From Osmia lignaria lignaria (Eukaryota > Arthropoda > Insecta > Hymenoptera > Megachilidae), in the NCBI RefSeq assembly GCF_051020975.1, contig NW_027478169.1:11904001-11968000 (forward strand): 64,000 nucleotides of DNA. The letters are read 5' to 3'. The notes beneath the pieces were generated by a model, which saw only the letters and a list, made by a program, of their open reading frames with translations, was not told where the DNA came from and ran no database searches. The first letter of the stretch is position 1; the number at the start of each line of letters is the position of its first letter. Shown piece after piece: positions 45,717 to 58,596 of this stretch. The translations under genes and the position numbers were made by a program.

Positions 45717-48457
45717 GATATTTTTTGATCAGAAGCGTAGTTTTCGAGATATATCGAGATATTTAAAAGTTCCGAAGCCGCACCAACATAATAGAGATAC
45801 AGAAACACCGTGGCCCCTTTCTTTGAGATAACTCTGCACTATTGCGACCTGCAAATGCCACTTCCAGCTCAGCTGTGCAGAAGAAGAACAACAAGAAGAA
45901 GAAATATCTCGAAATATGTCCGTCAGGCCCCTTCCCTTGAGATAAATCTGCAAATATCTCGGAAACAAAGCGAGCTATGGCAAAATGTTAAGAGACCTTT
46001 TTTGTAGAGAATAATGTTTCCTACAATTTACGTTCTATGATATTTTTTGATCAGAAGCGTAGTTTTCGAGATATATCGAAATATTTAAAAGTTCCGAAGC
46101 CGCACCAACATAATAGAGATACAGAAACACCGTGGCCCCTTTCTTTGAGATAACTCTGCACTATTGCGAGCTGCAAATGCCACTTCCAGCTCAGCTGTGC
46201 AGAAGAAGAACAACAAGAAGAAGAAATATCTCGAAATATATCCGTCAGGCCCCTTCCCTTGAGATAAATCTGCAAATATCTCGGAAACGAAGCGAGCTAT
46301 GGCAAAATGTTAAGAGACCTTTTTTGTAGAGAATTAAGTTTCCTACTTTTTATGTTCTATGATATTTTTTGATCAGATGCGTAGTTCTCGAGATATATCA
46401 AGATATTTAAAAGTTCCGAAGCCGCACCAACATAATAGAGATACAGAAACACCGTGGCCCCTTTCTTTGAGATAACTCTGCACTATTGCGAGCTGCAAAT
46501 GCCACTTCCAGCTTAGCTGTGCAGAAGAAGAACAACAAGAAGAAGAAATATCTCGAAATATGTCCGTCAGGCCCCTTCCCTTGAGATGTATCGGCAAATA
46601 TCTCGGAAACGAAGCGAGCTATGGCAAAATGTTAAGAGACCTTTTTTGTAGAGAATTATGTTTCCTACCATTTAGGTTCTATGATATTTTTTGGTCAGAA
46701 GCGTAGTTTTAGAGATATATCGAGATATTTAAAAGTTCCGAAGCCGCACCAACATAATAGAGATACAGAAACACCGTGGCCCCTTTCTTTGAGATAACTC
46801 TGCACTAGTGCGAGCCGCAAATGCCACTTCCAGCTTAGCTGTGCAGAAGAAGAACAACAAGAAGAAGAAATATCTCGAAATATGTCCGTCAGGCCCCTTC
46901 CCTTGAGATAAATCTGCAAATATCTCGGGAACGAAGCGAGCTATGGCAAAATGTTAAGAGACCTTTTTTGTTGAGAATTAAGTTTCCTACTTTTTATGTT
47001 CTATGATATTTTTTGATCAGATGCGTAGTTCTCGAGATATATCAAGATATTTAAAAGTTCCGAAGCCGCACCAACATAATAGAGATACAGAAACACCGTG
47101 GCCCCTTTCTTTGAGATAACTCTGCACTATTGCGAGCTGCAAATGCCACTTCCAGCTTAGCTGTGCAGAAGAAGAACAACAAGAAGAAGAAATATCTCGA
47201 AATATGTCCGTCAGGCCCCTTCCCTTGAGATATATCTGCAAATATCTCGGAAACGAAGCGAGCTATGGCAAAATGTTAACAGACCTTTTTTGTAGAGAAT
47301 TATGTTTCCTACAATTTAGGTTCTATGATATTTTTTGGTCAGAAGCGTAGTTTTCGAGATATATCGAAATATTTAAAAGTTCCGAAGCCGCACCAACATA
47401 ATAGAGATACAGAAACACCGTGGCCCCTTTCTTTGAGATAACTCTGCACTATTGCGAGCTGCAAATGCCACTTCCAGCTTAGCTGTGCAGAAGAAGAACA
47501 ACAAGAAGAAGAAATATCTCGAAATATGTCCGTCAGGCCCCTTCCCTTGAGATATATCTGCAAATATCTCGGAAACGAAGCGAGCTATGGCAAAATGTTA
47601 AGAGACCTTTTTTGTAGAGAATAATGTTTCCTATAATTTACGTTCTATGATATTTTTTGATCAGAAGCGTAGTTTTCGAGATATATCGAGATATTTAAAA
47701 GTTCCGAAGCCGCACCAACATAATAGAGATACAGAAACACCGTGGCCCCTTTCTTTGAGATAACTCTGCACTATTGCGAGCTGCAAATGCCACTTCCAGC
47801 TTAGCTGTGCAGAAGAAGAACAACAAGAAGAAGAAATATCTCGAAATATGTCCGTCAGGCCCCTTCCCTTGAGATATATCTGCAAATATCTCGGAAACGA
47901 AGCGAGCTATGGCAAAATGTTAAGAGACCTTTTTTGTAGAGAATAATGTTTCCTACAATTTACGTTCTATGATATTTTTTGATCAGAAGCGTAGTTTTCG
48001 AGATATATCGAGATATTTAAAAGTTCCGAAGCCGCACCAACATAATAGAGATACAGAAACACCGTGGCCCCTTTCTTTGAGATAACTCTGCACTATTGCG
48101 ACCTGCAAATGCCACTTCCAGCTCAGCTGTGCAGAAGAAGAACAACAAGAAGAAGAAATATCTCGAAATATGTCCGTCAGGCCCCTTCCCTTGAGATAAA
48201 TCTGCAAATATCTCGGAAACGAAGCGAGCTATGGCAAAATGTTAAGAGACCTTTTTTGTAGAGAATTAAGTTTCCTACTTTTTATGTTCTATGATATTTT
48301 TTGATCAGATGCGTAGTTCTCGAGATATATCAAGATATTTAAAAGTTCCGAAGCCGCACCAACATAATAGAGATACAGAAACACCGTGGCCCCTTTCTGT
48401 GAGATAACTCTGCACTATTGCGAGCTGCAAATGCCACTTCCAGCTTAGCTGTGCAGA
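45610..48457 (+). repeat. Segment P, second copy
   Basis: The segment matches 38525-41372 at an offset of 7085 bp. Its left edge overlaps the right edge of segment Q by six bases (45610-45615). Its right edge is the a/g difference at 41373/48458, after which the sequence takes the gcagaggaag and cccgttcc type related to the monomers at 43462 and 53123. Confidence 0.85.
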
Positions 48458-49042
48458 GGAAGAACAACAAGAAGAAGAAGTATCTCGAAATATGTCCGTC
48501 AGGCCCGTTCCTTTGAGCTGAATCTGCAAATATCTCGGAAACGAGGCGAGCTATGGCAAAATGTTAAGAGACGTTTTTTGTAGTGAATTATGTTTCCTAC
48601 AATTTATGTTCTATGATATTTTTTGATCAGAAGCGTAGTTTTCGAGATATATCGAGATATTTAAAAGTTCCGAAGCCGCACCAACATAATAGAGATACAG
48701 AAACACCGTGGCTCCTTTCTTTGAGATAACTCTGCACTAGTGCGAGCCGCAAATGCCACTTCCAGCTTAGCTGTGCAGAAGAAGAACAACAAGAAGAAGA
48801 AATATCTCGAAATATGTCCGTCAGGCCCCTTCCCTTGAGAAAAATCTGCAAATATCTCGGAAACGAAGCGAGCTATGGCAAAATGTTAAGAGACCTTTTT
48901 TGTAGAGAATTAAGTTTCCTACTTTTTATCTTCTACGATATTTTTTGATCAGATGCGTAGTTCTCGAGATATATCAAGATATTTAAAAGTTCCGAAGCCG
49001 CACCAACATAATAGAGATACAGAAACACCGTGGCCCCTTTCT

Positions 49043-51734
49043 TTGAGATAACTCATCACGATTGCGAGCTGGAAATGCCACTTCCAGTTTAGCTGTGCAG
49101 AAGAAGAACAACAAGAAGAAGAAATATCTCGAAATATGTCCGTCAGGCCCCTTCCCTTGAGATAAATCTGCAAATATCTCGGAAACGAAGCGAGCTATGG
49201 CAAAATGTTAAGAGACCTTTTTTGTAGAGAATTATGTTTCCTACAATTTAGGTTCTATGATATTTTTTGGTCAGAAGCGTAGTTTTCGAGATATATCGAG
49301 ATATTTAAAAGTTCCGAAGCCGCACCAACATAATAGAGATACAGAAACACCGTGGCCCCTTTCTTTGAGATAACTCTGCACTAGTGCGAGCCGCAAATGC
49401 CACTTCCAGCTTAGCTGTGCAGAAGAAGAACAACAAGAAGAAGAAATATCTCGAAATATGTCCGTCAGGCCCCTTCCCTTGAGATAAATCTGCAAATATC
49501 TCGGGAACGAAGCGAGCTATGGCAAAATGTTAAGAGACCTTTTTTGTTGAGAATTAAGTTTCCTACTTTTTATGTTCTATGATATTTTTTGATCAGATGC
49601 GTAGTTCTCGAGATATATCAAGATATTTAAAAGTTCCGATGCCGCACCAACATAATAGAGATACAGAAACACCGTGGCCCCTTTCTGTGAGATAACTCTG
49701 CACTATTGCGAGCTGCAAATGCCACTTCCAGCTTAGCTGTGCAGAGGAAGAACAGCAAGAAGAAGAAGTATCTCGAAATATGTCCGTCAGGCCCGTTCCT
49801 TTGAGCTGAATCTGCAAATATCTCGGAAACGAGGCGAGCTATGGCAAAATGTTAAGAGACGTTTTTTGTAGTGAATTATGTTTCCTACAATTTATGTTCT
49901 ATGATATTTTTTGATCAGAAGCGTAGTTTTCGAGATATATCGAGATATTTAAAAGTTCCGAAGCCGCACCAACATAATAGAGATACAGAAACACCGTGGC
50001 TCCTTTCTTTGAGATAACTCTGCACTAGTGCGAGCCGCAAATGCCACTTCCAGCTTAGCTGTGCAGAAGAAGAACAACAAGAAGAAGAAATATCTCGAAA
50101 TATGTCCGTCAGGCCCCTTCCCTTGAGATATATCTGCAAATATCTCGGAAACGAAGCGAGCTATGGCAAAATGTTAAGAGACCTTTTTTGTAGAGAATTA
50201 TGTTTCCTACCATTTAGGTTCTATGATATTTTTTGGTCAGAAGCGTAGTTTTCGAGATATATCGAGATATTTAAAAGTTCCGAAGCCGCACCAACATAAT
50301 AGAGATACAGAAACACCGTGGCCCCTTTCTTTGAGATAACTCTGCACTAGTGCGAGCCGCAAATGCCACTTCCAGCTTAGCTGTGCAGAAGAAGAACAAC
50401 AAGAAGAAGAAATATCTCGAAATATGTCCGTCAGGCCCCTTCCCTTGAGATAAATCTGCAAATATCTCGGGAACGAAGCGAGCTATGGCAAAATGTTAAG
50501 AGACCTTTTTTGTTGAGAATTAAGTTTCCTACTTTTTATGTTCTATGATATTTTTTGATCAGATGCGTAGTTCTCGAGATATATCAAGATATTTAAAAGT
50601 TCCGAAGCCGCACCAACATAATAGAGATACAGAAACACCGTGGCCCCTTTCTTTGAGATAACTCTGCACTATTGCGAGCTGCAAATGCCACTTCCAGCTT
50701 AGCTGTGCAGAAGAAGAACAACAAGAAGAAGAAATATCTCGAAATATGTCCATCAGGACCCTTCCCTTGAGATAAATCTGCAAATATCTCGGAAACGAAG
50801 CGAGCTATGGCAAAATGTTAAGAGACCTTTTTCGTAGAGAATTAAGTTTCCTACTTTTTATGTTCTATGATATTTTTTGATCAGATGCGTAGTTCTCGGG
50901 ATATATCAAGATATTTAAAAGTTCCGAAGCCGCACCAACATAATAGAGATACAGAAACACCGTGGCCCCTTTCTTTGAGATAACTCTGCACTATTGCGAG
51001 CTGCAAATGCCACTTCCAGCTTAGCTGTGCAGAAGAAGAACAACATGAAGAAGAAATATCTCGAAATATGTCCGTCAGGCCCCTTCCCTTGAGATAAATC
51101 TGCAAATATCTCGGAAACGAAGAGAGCTATGGCAAAATGTTAAGAGACCTTTTTTGTAGAGAATTAAGTTTCCTACTTTTCATGTTCTATGATATTTTTT
51201 GATCAGATGCGTAGTTCTCGAGATATATCAAGATATTTAAAAGTTCCGAAGCAGCACCAACATAATAGAGATACAGAAACACCGTGGCCCCTTTCTTTGA
51301 GATAACTCTGCACTATTGCGAGCTGTAAATGCCACTTCCAGCTTAGCTGTGCTGAAGAAGAACAACAAGAAGAAGAAATATCTCGAAATATGTCCGGCAG
51401 GCCCCTTCCCTTGAGATATATATGCAAATATCTCGGAAACGAAGCGAGCTATGGCAAAATGTTAAGAGACCTTTTTTGTAGAGAATTATGTTTCCTACAA
51501 TTTATGTTCTATGATATTTTTTGATCAGAAGCGTAGTTTTCGAGATATATCGAGATATTTAAAAGTTCCGAAGCCGCACCAGCATAATAGAGATACAGAA
51601 ACACCGTGGCCCCTTTCTTTGAGATAACTCTGCACTATTGCGACCTGCAAATGCCACTTCCAGCTCAGCTGTGCAGAAGAAGAACAACAAGAAGAAGAAA
51701 TATCTCGAAATATGTCCGTCAGGCCCCTTCCCTT
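49043..51734 (+). repeat. Segment Q, second copy
   Basis: The segment matches 42924-45615 at an offset of 6119 bp with all the private markers listed for that copy, including accagcataat near 51580 and tccggcagg near 51395. After 51734 it continues as an ordinary ccccttcccttgagataaat monomer, whereas the first copy switches to segment P. The order along the chromosome is therefore P, partial P, Q, P, three linking monomers, Q. Confidence 0.88.
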
Positions 51735-53766
51735 GAGATAAATCTGCAAATATCTCGGAAACGAAGCGAGCTATGGCAAAATGTTAAGAGACCTTTTTTG
51801 TAGAGAATTAAGTTTCCTACTTTTTATGTTCTATGATATTTTTTGATCGGATGCGTAGTTTTCGAAATATATCAAGATATTTAAAAGTTCCGAAGCCGCA
51901 CCAACATAATAGAGATACAGAAACACCGTGGCCCCTTTCTTTGAGATAACTCTGCACTATTGCGAGCTGCAAATGCCACTTCCAGCTTAGCTGTGCAGAG
52001 GAAGAACAACAAGAAGAAGAAGTATCTCGAAATATGTCCGTCAGGCCCGTTCCTTTGAGCTGAATCTGCAAATATCTCGGAAACGAAGCGAGCTATGGCG
52101 AAAGGTTAAGAGACCTTTTTTGTAGAGAATTAAGTTTCCTACTTTTTATCTTCTACGATATTTTTTGATCAGATGCGTAGTTCTCGAGATATATCAAGAT
52201 ATTTAAAAGTTCCGAAGCCGCACCAACATAATAGAGATACAGAAACACCGTGGCCCCTTTCTTTGAGATAACTCATCACGATTGCGAGCTGGAAATGCCA
52301 CTTCCAGTTTAGCTGTGCAGAAGAAGAACAACAAGAAGAAGAAATATCTCGAAATATGTCCGTCAGGCCCCTTCCCTTGAGATAAATCTGCAAATATCTC
52401 GGAAACGAAGCGAGCTATGGCAAAATGTTAAGAGACCTTTTTTGTAGAGAATTAAGTTTCCTACTTTTTACGTTCTATGATATTTTTTGATCAGAAGCGT
52501 AGTTTTCGAGATATATCGAAATATTTAAAAGTTCCGAAGCCGCACCAACATAATAGAGATACAGAAACACCGTGGCCCCTTTCTTTGAGATAACTCTGCA
52601 CTATTGCGAGCTGCAAATGCCACTTCCAGCTTAGCTGTGCAGAAGAAGAACAACAAGAAGAAGAAATATCTCGAAATATGTCCGTCAGGCCCCTTCCCTT
52701 GAGATATATCTGCAAATATCTCGGAAACGAAGCGAGCTATGGCAAAATGTTAAGAGACCTTTTTTGTAGAGAATTATGTTTCCTACAATTTAGGTTCTAT
52801 GATATTTTTTGGTCAGAAGCGTAGTTTTCGAGATATATCGAGATATTTAAAAGTTCCGAAGCCGCACCAACATAATAGAGATACAGAAACACCGTGGCCC
52901 CTTTCTTTGAGATAACTCTGCACTAGTGCGAGCCGCAAATGCCACTTCCAGCTTAGCTGTGCAGAAGAAGAACAACAAGAAGAAGAAATATCTCGAAATA
53001 TGTCCGTCAGGCCCCTTCCCTTGAGATAAATCTGCAAATATCTCGGGAACGAAGCGAGCTATGGCAAAATGTTAAGAGACCTTTTTTGTTGAGAATTAAG
53101 TTTCCTACTTTTTATGTTCTATGATATTTTTTGATCAGATGCGTAGTTCTCGAGATATATCAAGATATTTAAAAGTTCCGAAGCCGCACCAACATAATAG
53201 AGATACAGAAACACCGTGGCCCCTTTCTGTGAGATAACTCTGCACTATTGCGAGCTGCAAATGCCACTTCCAGCTTAGCTGTGCAGAGGAAGAACAACAA
53301 GAAGAAGAAGTATCTCGAAATATGTCCGTCAGGCCCGTTCCTTTGAGCTGAATCTGCAAATATCTCGGAAACGAGGCGAGCTATGGCAAAATGTTAAGAG
53401 ACGTTTTTTGTAGTGAATTATGTTTCCTACAATTTATGTTCTATGATATTTTTTGATCAGAAGCGTAGTTTTCGAGATATATCGAGATATTTAAAAGTTC
53501 CGAAGCCGCACCAACATAATAGAGATACAGAAACACCGTGGCTCCTTTCTTTGAGATAACTCTGCACTAGTGCGAGCGGCAAATGCCACTTCCAGCTTAG
53601 CTGTGCAGAAGAAGAACAACAAGAAGAAGAAATATCTCGAAATATGTCCGTCAGGCCCCTTCCCTTGAGATAAATCTGCAAATATCTCGGAAACGAAGCG
53701 AGCTATGGCAAAATGTTAAGAGACGTTTTTTGTAGAGAATTATGTTTCCTACAATTTATGTTCTAT

Positions 53767-56020
53767 GATATTTTTTGATCAGAAGCGTAGTTTTCGAGAT
53801 ATATCGAGATATTTAAAAGTTCCGAAGCCGCACCAACATAATAGAGATACAGAAACACCGTGGCCCCTTTCTTTGAGATAACTCTGCACTATTGCGACCT
53901 GCAAATGCCACTTCCAGCTCAGCTGTGCAGAAGAAGAACAACAAGAAGAAGAAATATCTCGAAATATGTCCGTCAGGCCCCTTCCCTTGAGATAAATCTG
54001 CAAATATCTCGGAAACGAAGCGAGCTATGGCAAAATGTTAAGAGACCTTTTTTGTAGAGAATTAAGTTTCCTACTTTTTATGTTCTATGATATTTTTTGA
54101 TCAGATGCGTAGTTTTCGAGATATATCAAGATATTTAAAAGTTCCGAAGCCGCACCAACATAATAGAGATACAGAAACACCGTGGCCCCTTTCTTTGAGA
54201 TAACTCTGCACTATTGCGAGCTGCAAATGCCACTTCCAGCTTAGCTGTGCAGAGGAAGAACAACAAGAAGAAGAAGTATCTCGAAATATGTCCGTCAGGC
54301 CCGTTCCTTTGAGCTGAATCTGCAAATGTCTCGGAAACGAAGCGAGCTATGGCAAAATGTTAAGAGACGTTTTTTGTAGTGAATTATGTTTCCTACAATT
54401 TATGTTCTATGATATTTTTTGATCAGAAGCGTAGTTTTCGAGATATATCGAGATATTTAAAAGTTCCGAAACCGCACCAACATAATAGAGATACAGAAAC
54501 ACCGTGGCTCCTTTCTTTGAGATAACTCTGCACTAGTGCGAGCCGCAAATGCCACTTCCAGCTTAGCTGTGCAGAGGAAGAACAACAAGAAGAAGAAATA
54601 TCTCGAAATATGTCCGTCAGGCCCCTTCCCTTGAGATAAATCTGCAAATATCTCGGAAACGAAGAGAGCTATGGCAAAATGTTAAGAGACCTTTTTTGTA
54701 GAGAATTAAGTTTCCTACTTTTCATGTTCTATGATATTTTTTGATCACATGCGTAGTTCTCGAGATATATCAAGATATTTAAAAGCTCCGAAGCCGCACC
54801 AACATAATAGAGATACAGAAACACCGTGGCCCCTTTCTTTGAGATAACTCTGCACGATTGCGAGCTGGAAATGCCACTTCCAGTTTAGCTGTGCAGAAGA
54901 AGAACAACAAGAAGAAGAAATATCTCGAAATATGTCCATCAGGACCCTTCCCTTGAGATAAATCTGCAAATATCTCGGAAACGAAGCGAGCTATGGCAAA
55001 ATGTTAAGAGACGTTTTTTGTAGAGAATTATGTTTCCTACAATTTATGTTCTATGATATTTTTTGATCAGAAGCGTAGTTTTCGAGATATATCGAGATAT
55101 TTAAAAGTTCCGAAGCCGCACCAACATAATAGAGATACAGAAACACCGTGGCCCCTTTCTTTGAGATAACTCTGCACTATTGCGACCTGCAAATGCCACT
55201 TCCAGCTCAGCTGTGCAGAAGAAGAACAACAAGAAGAAGAAATATCTCGAAATATGTCCGACAGGCCCCTTCCCTTGAGAGAAATCTGCAAATATCTCGG
55301 AAACGAAGCGAGCTATGGCGAAATGTTAAGAGACCTTCTTTGTAGAGAATTAAGTTTCCTACTTTTCATCTTCTATGATATTTTTTGATCAGATGCGTAG
55401 TTCTCGAGATATATCAAGATATTTAAAAGTTCCGAAGCCGCACCAACATAATAGAGATACAGAAACACCGTGGCCCCTTTCTTTGAGATAACTCTGCACT
55501 ATTGCGAGCTGCAAATGCCACTTCCAGCTTAGCTGTGCAGAAGAAGAACAACAAGAAGAAGAAATATCTCGAAATATGTCCGTCTGGCACCTTCCCTTGA
55601 GATAAATCTGCAAATATCTCGGAAACGAAGCGAGCTATGGCAAAATGTTAAGAGAACTTTTTTGTAGAGAATTAAGTTTCCTACTTTTTATGTTCTATGA
55701 TATTTTTCGATCAGAGGCGTAGTTCTCGAGATATATCAAGATATTTAAAAGCTCCGAAGCCGCACCAACATAATAGAGATACAGAAACACCGTGGCCCCT
55801 TTCTTTGAGATAACTCTGCACGATTGCGAGCTGGAAATGCCACTTCCAGTTTAGCTGTGCAGAAGAAGAACAACAAGAAGAAGAAATATCTCGAAATATG
55901 TCCATCAGGACCCTTCCCTTGAGATAAATCTGCAAATATCTCGGAAACGAAGCGAGCTATGGCAAAATGTTAAGAGACCTTTTTTGTAGAGAATAATGTT
56001 TCCTACAATTTACGTTCTAT
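53767..56020 (+). repeat. Seven-monomer higher-order unit, copy 1
   Basis: Seven monomers (2254 bp) with ordered markers: gcgacctgc with cagctcagc; gaagtatctc with cccgttcc and aaatgtctcgg; gtggctcc with aagagagctatgg; gatcacatgcg with aaaagctccg and ctggaaatg; gcgacctgc again; gtctggcacc; tcgatcagaggcg with aaaagctccg. The series recurs at 56021-58596 with one extra monomer. Confidence 0.82.
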
Positions 56021-58596
56021 GATATTTTTTGATCAGAAGCGTAGTTTTCGAGATATATCGAGATATTTAAAAGTTCCGAAGCCGCACCAACATAATAGAG
56101 ATACAGAAACACCGTGGCCCCTTTCTTTGAGATAACTCTGCACTATTGCGACCTGCAAATGCCACTTCCAGCTCAGCTGTGCAGAAGAAGAACAACAAGG
56201 AGAAGAAATATCTCGAAATATGTCCGTCAGGCCCCTTCCCTTGAGATAAATCTGCAAATATCTCGGAAACGAAGCGAGCTATGGCAAAATGTTAAGAGAC
56301 CTTTTTTGTAGAGAATTAAGTTTCCTACTTTTTATGTTCTATGATATTTTTTGATCAGATGCGTAGTTCTCGAGATATATCAAGATATTTAAAAGTTCCG
56401 AAGCCGCACCAACATAATAGAGATACAGAAACACCGTGGCCCCTTCCTTTGAGATAACTCTGCACTATTGCGAGCTGCAAATGCCACTTCCAGCTTAGCT
56501 GTGCAGAGGAAGAACAACAAGAAGAAGAAGTATCTCGAAATATGTCCGTCAGGCCCGTTCTATTGAGCTGAATCTGCAAATGTCTCGGAAACGAAGCGAG
56601 CTATGGCAAAATGTTAAGAGACGTTTTTTGTAGTGAATTATGTTTCCTACAATTTATGTTCTATGATATTTTTTGATCAGAAGCGTAGTTTTCGAGATAT
56701 ATCGAGATATTTAAAAGTTCCGAAGCCGCACCAACATAATAGAGATACAGAAACACCGTGGCTCCTTTCTTTGAGATAACTCTGCACTAGTGCGAGCCGC
56801 AAATGCCACTTCCAGCTTAGCTGTGCAGAGGAAGAACAACAAGAAGAAGAAATATCTCGAAATATGTCCGTCAGGCCCCTTCCCTTGAGATAAATCTGCA
56901 AATATCTCGGAAACGAAGAGAGCTATGGCAAAATGTTAAGAGACCTTTTTTGTAGAGAATTAAGTTTCCTACTTTTCATGTTCTATGATATTTTTTGATC
57001 ACATGCGTAGTTCTCGAGATATATCAAGATATTTAAAAGCTCCGAAGCCGCACCAACATAATAGAGATACAGAAACACCGTGGCCCCTTTCTTTGAGATA
57101 ACTCTGCACGATTGCGAGCTGGAAATGCCACTTCCAGTTTAGCTGTGCAGAAGAAGAACAACAAGAAGAAGAAATATCTCGAAATATGTCCATCAGGACC
57201 CTTCCCTTGAGATAAATCTGCAAATATCTCGGAAACGAAGCGAGCTATGGCAAAATGTTAAGAGACGTTTTTTGTAGAGAATTATGTTTCCTACAATTTA
57301 TGTTCTATGATATTTTTTGATCAGAAGCGTAGTTTTCGAGATATATCGAGATATTTAAAAGTTCCGAAGCCGCACCAACATAATAGAGATACAGAAACAC
57401 CGTGGCCCCTTTCTTTGAGATAACTCTGCACTATTGCGACCTGCAAATGCCACTTCCAGCTCATCTGTGCAGAAGAAGAACAACAAGAAGAAGAAATATC
57501 TCGAAATATGTCCGTCAGGCCCCTTCCCTTGATATAAATCTGCAAATATCTCGGAAACGAAGCGAGCTATGGCAAAATGTTAAGAGACCTTTTTTATAGA
57601 GAATTAAGTTTCCTACTTTTTATGTTCTATGATATTTTTTGATCAGATGCGTAGTTCTCGAGATATATCAAGATATTTAAAAGTTCCGAAGCCGCACCAA
57701 CATAATAGAGATACAGAAACACCGTGGCCCCTTTCTTTGAGATAACTCTGCACTAGTGCGAGCCGCAAATGCCACTTCCAGCTTAGCTGTGCAGAAGAAG
57801 AACAACAAGAAGAAGAAATATCTCGAAATATGTCCGACAGGCCCGTTCCTTTGAGCTGAATCTGCAAATATCTCGGAAACGAAGCGAGCTATGGCAAAAT
57901 GTTAAGAGACGTTTTTTGTAGAGAATTATGTTTCCTACAATTTATGTTCTATGATATTTTTTGATCAGAAGCGTAGTTTTCGAGATATATCGAGATATTT
58001 AAAAGTTCCGAAGCCGCACCAACATAATAGAGATACAGAAACAACGTGGCCCCTTTCTTTGAGATAACTCTGCACTATTGCGAGCTGCAAATGCCACTTC
58101 CAGCTTAGCTGTGCAGAAGAAGAACAACAAGAAGAAGAAATATCTCGAAATATGTCCGTCAGGCACCTTCCCTTGAGATAAATCTGCAAATATCTCGGAA
58201 ACGAAGCGAGGTATGGCAAAATGTTAAGAGACCTTTTTTGTAGAGAATTAAGTTTCCTACTTTTTATGTTCTATGATATTTTTCGATCAGAGGCGTAGTT
58301 CTCGAGATATATCAAGATATTTAAAAGCTCCGAAGCCGCACCAACATAATAGAGATACAGAAACACCGTGGCCCCTTTCTTTGAGATAACTCTGCACGAT
58401 TGCGAGCTGGAAATGCCACTTGCAGTTTAGCTGTGCAGAAGAAGAACAACAAGAAGAAGAAATATCTCGAAATATGTCCATCAGGACCCTTCCCTTGAGA
58501 TAAATCTGCAAATATCTCGGAAACGAAGCGAGCTATGGCAAAATGTTAAGAGACCTTTTTTGTAGAGAATAATGTTTCCTACAATTTACGTTCTAT
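56021..58596 (+). repeat. Eight-monomer higher-order unit, copy 2 with one added monomer
   Basis: The first five monomers match 53767-55376 at an offset of 2254 bp, including aaatgtctcgg near 56577 and gatcacatgcg near 56997. The later monomers match at 2576 bp, so one unit (starting near 57631, gcactagtgcg with cccgttcc) has been inserted. A third, incomplete repetition begins at 58597 with gcgacctgc followed by cccttcctttgag and gaagtatctc, then diverges. Confidence 0.8.
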
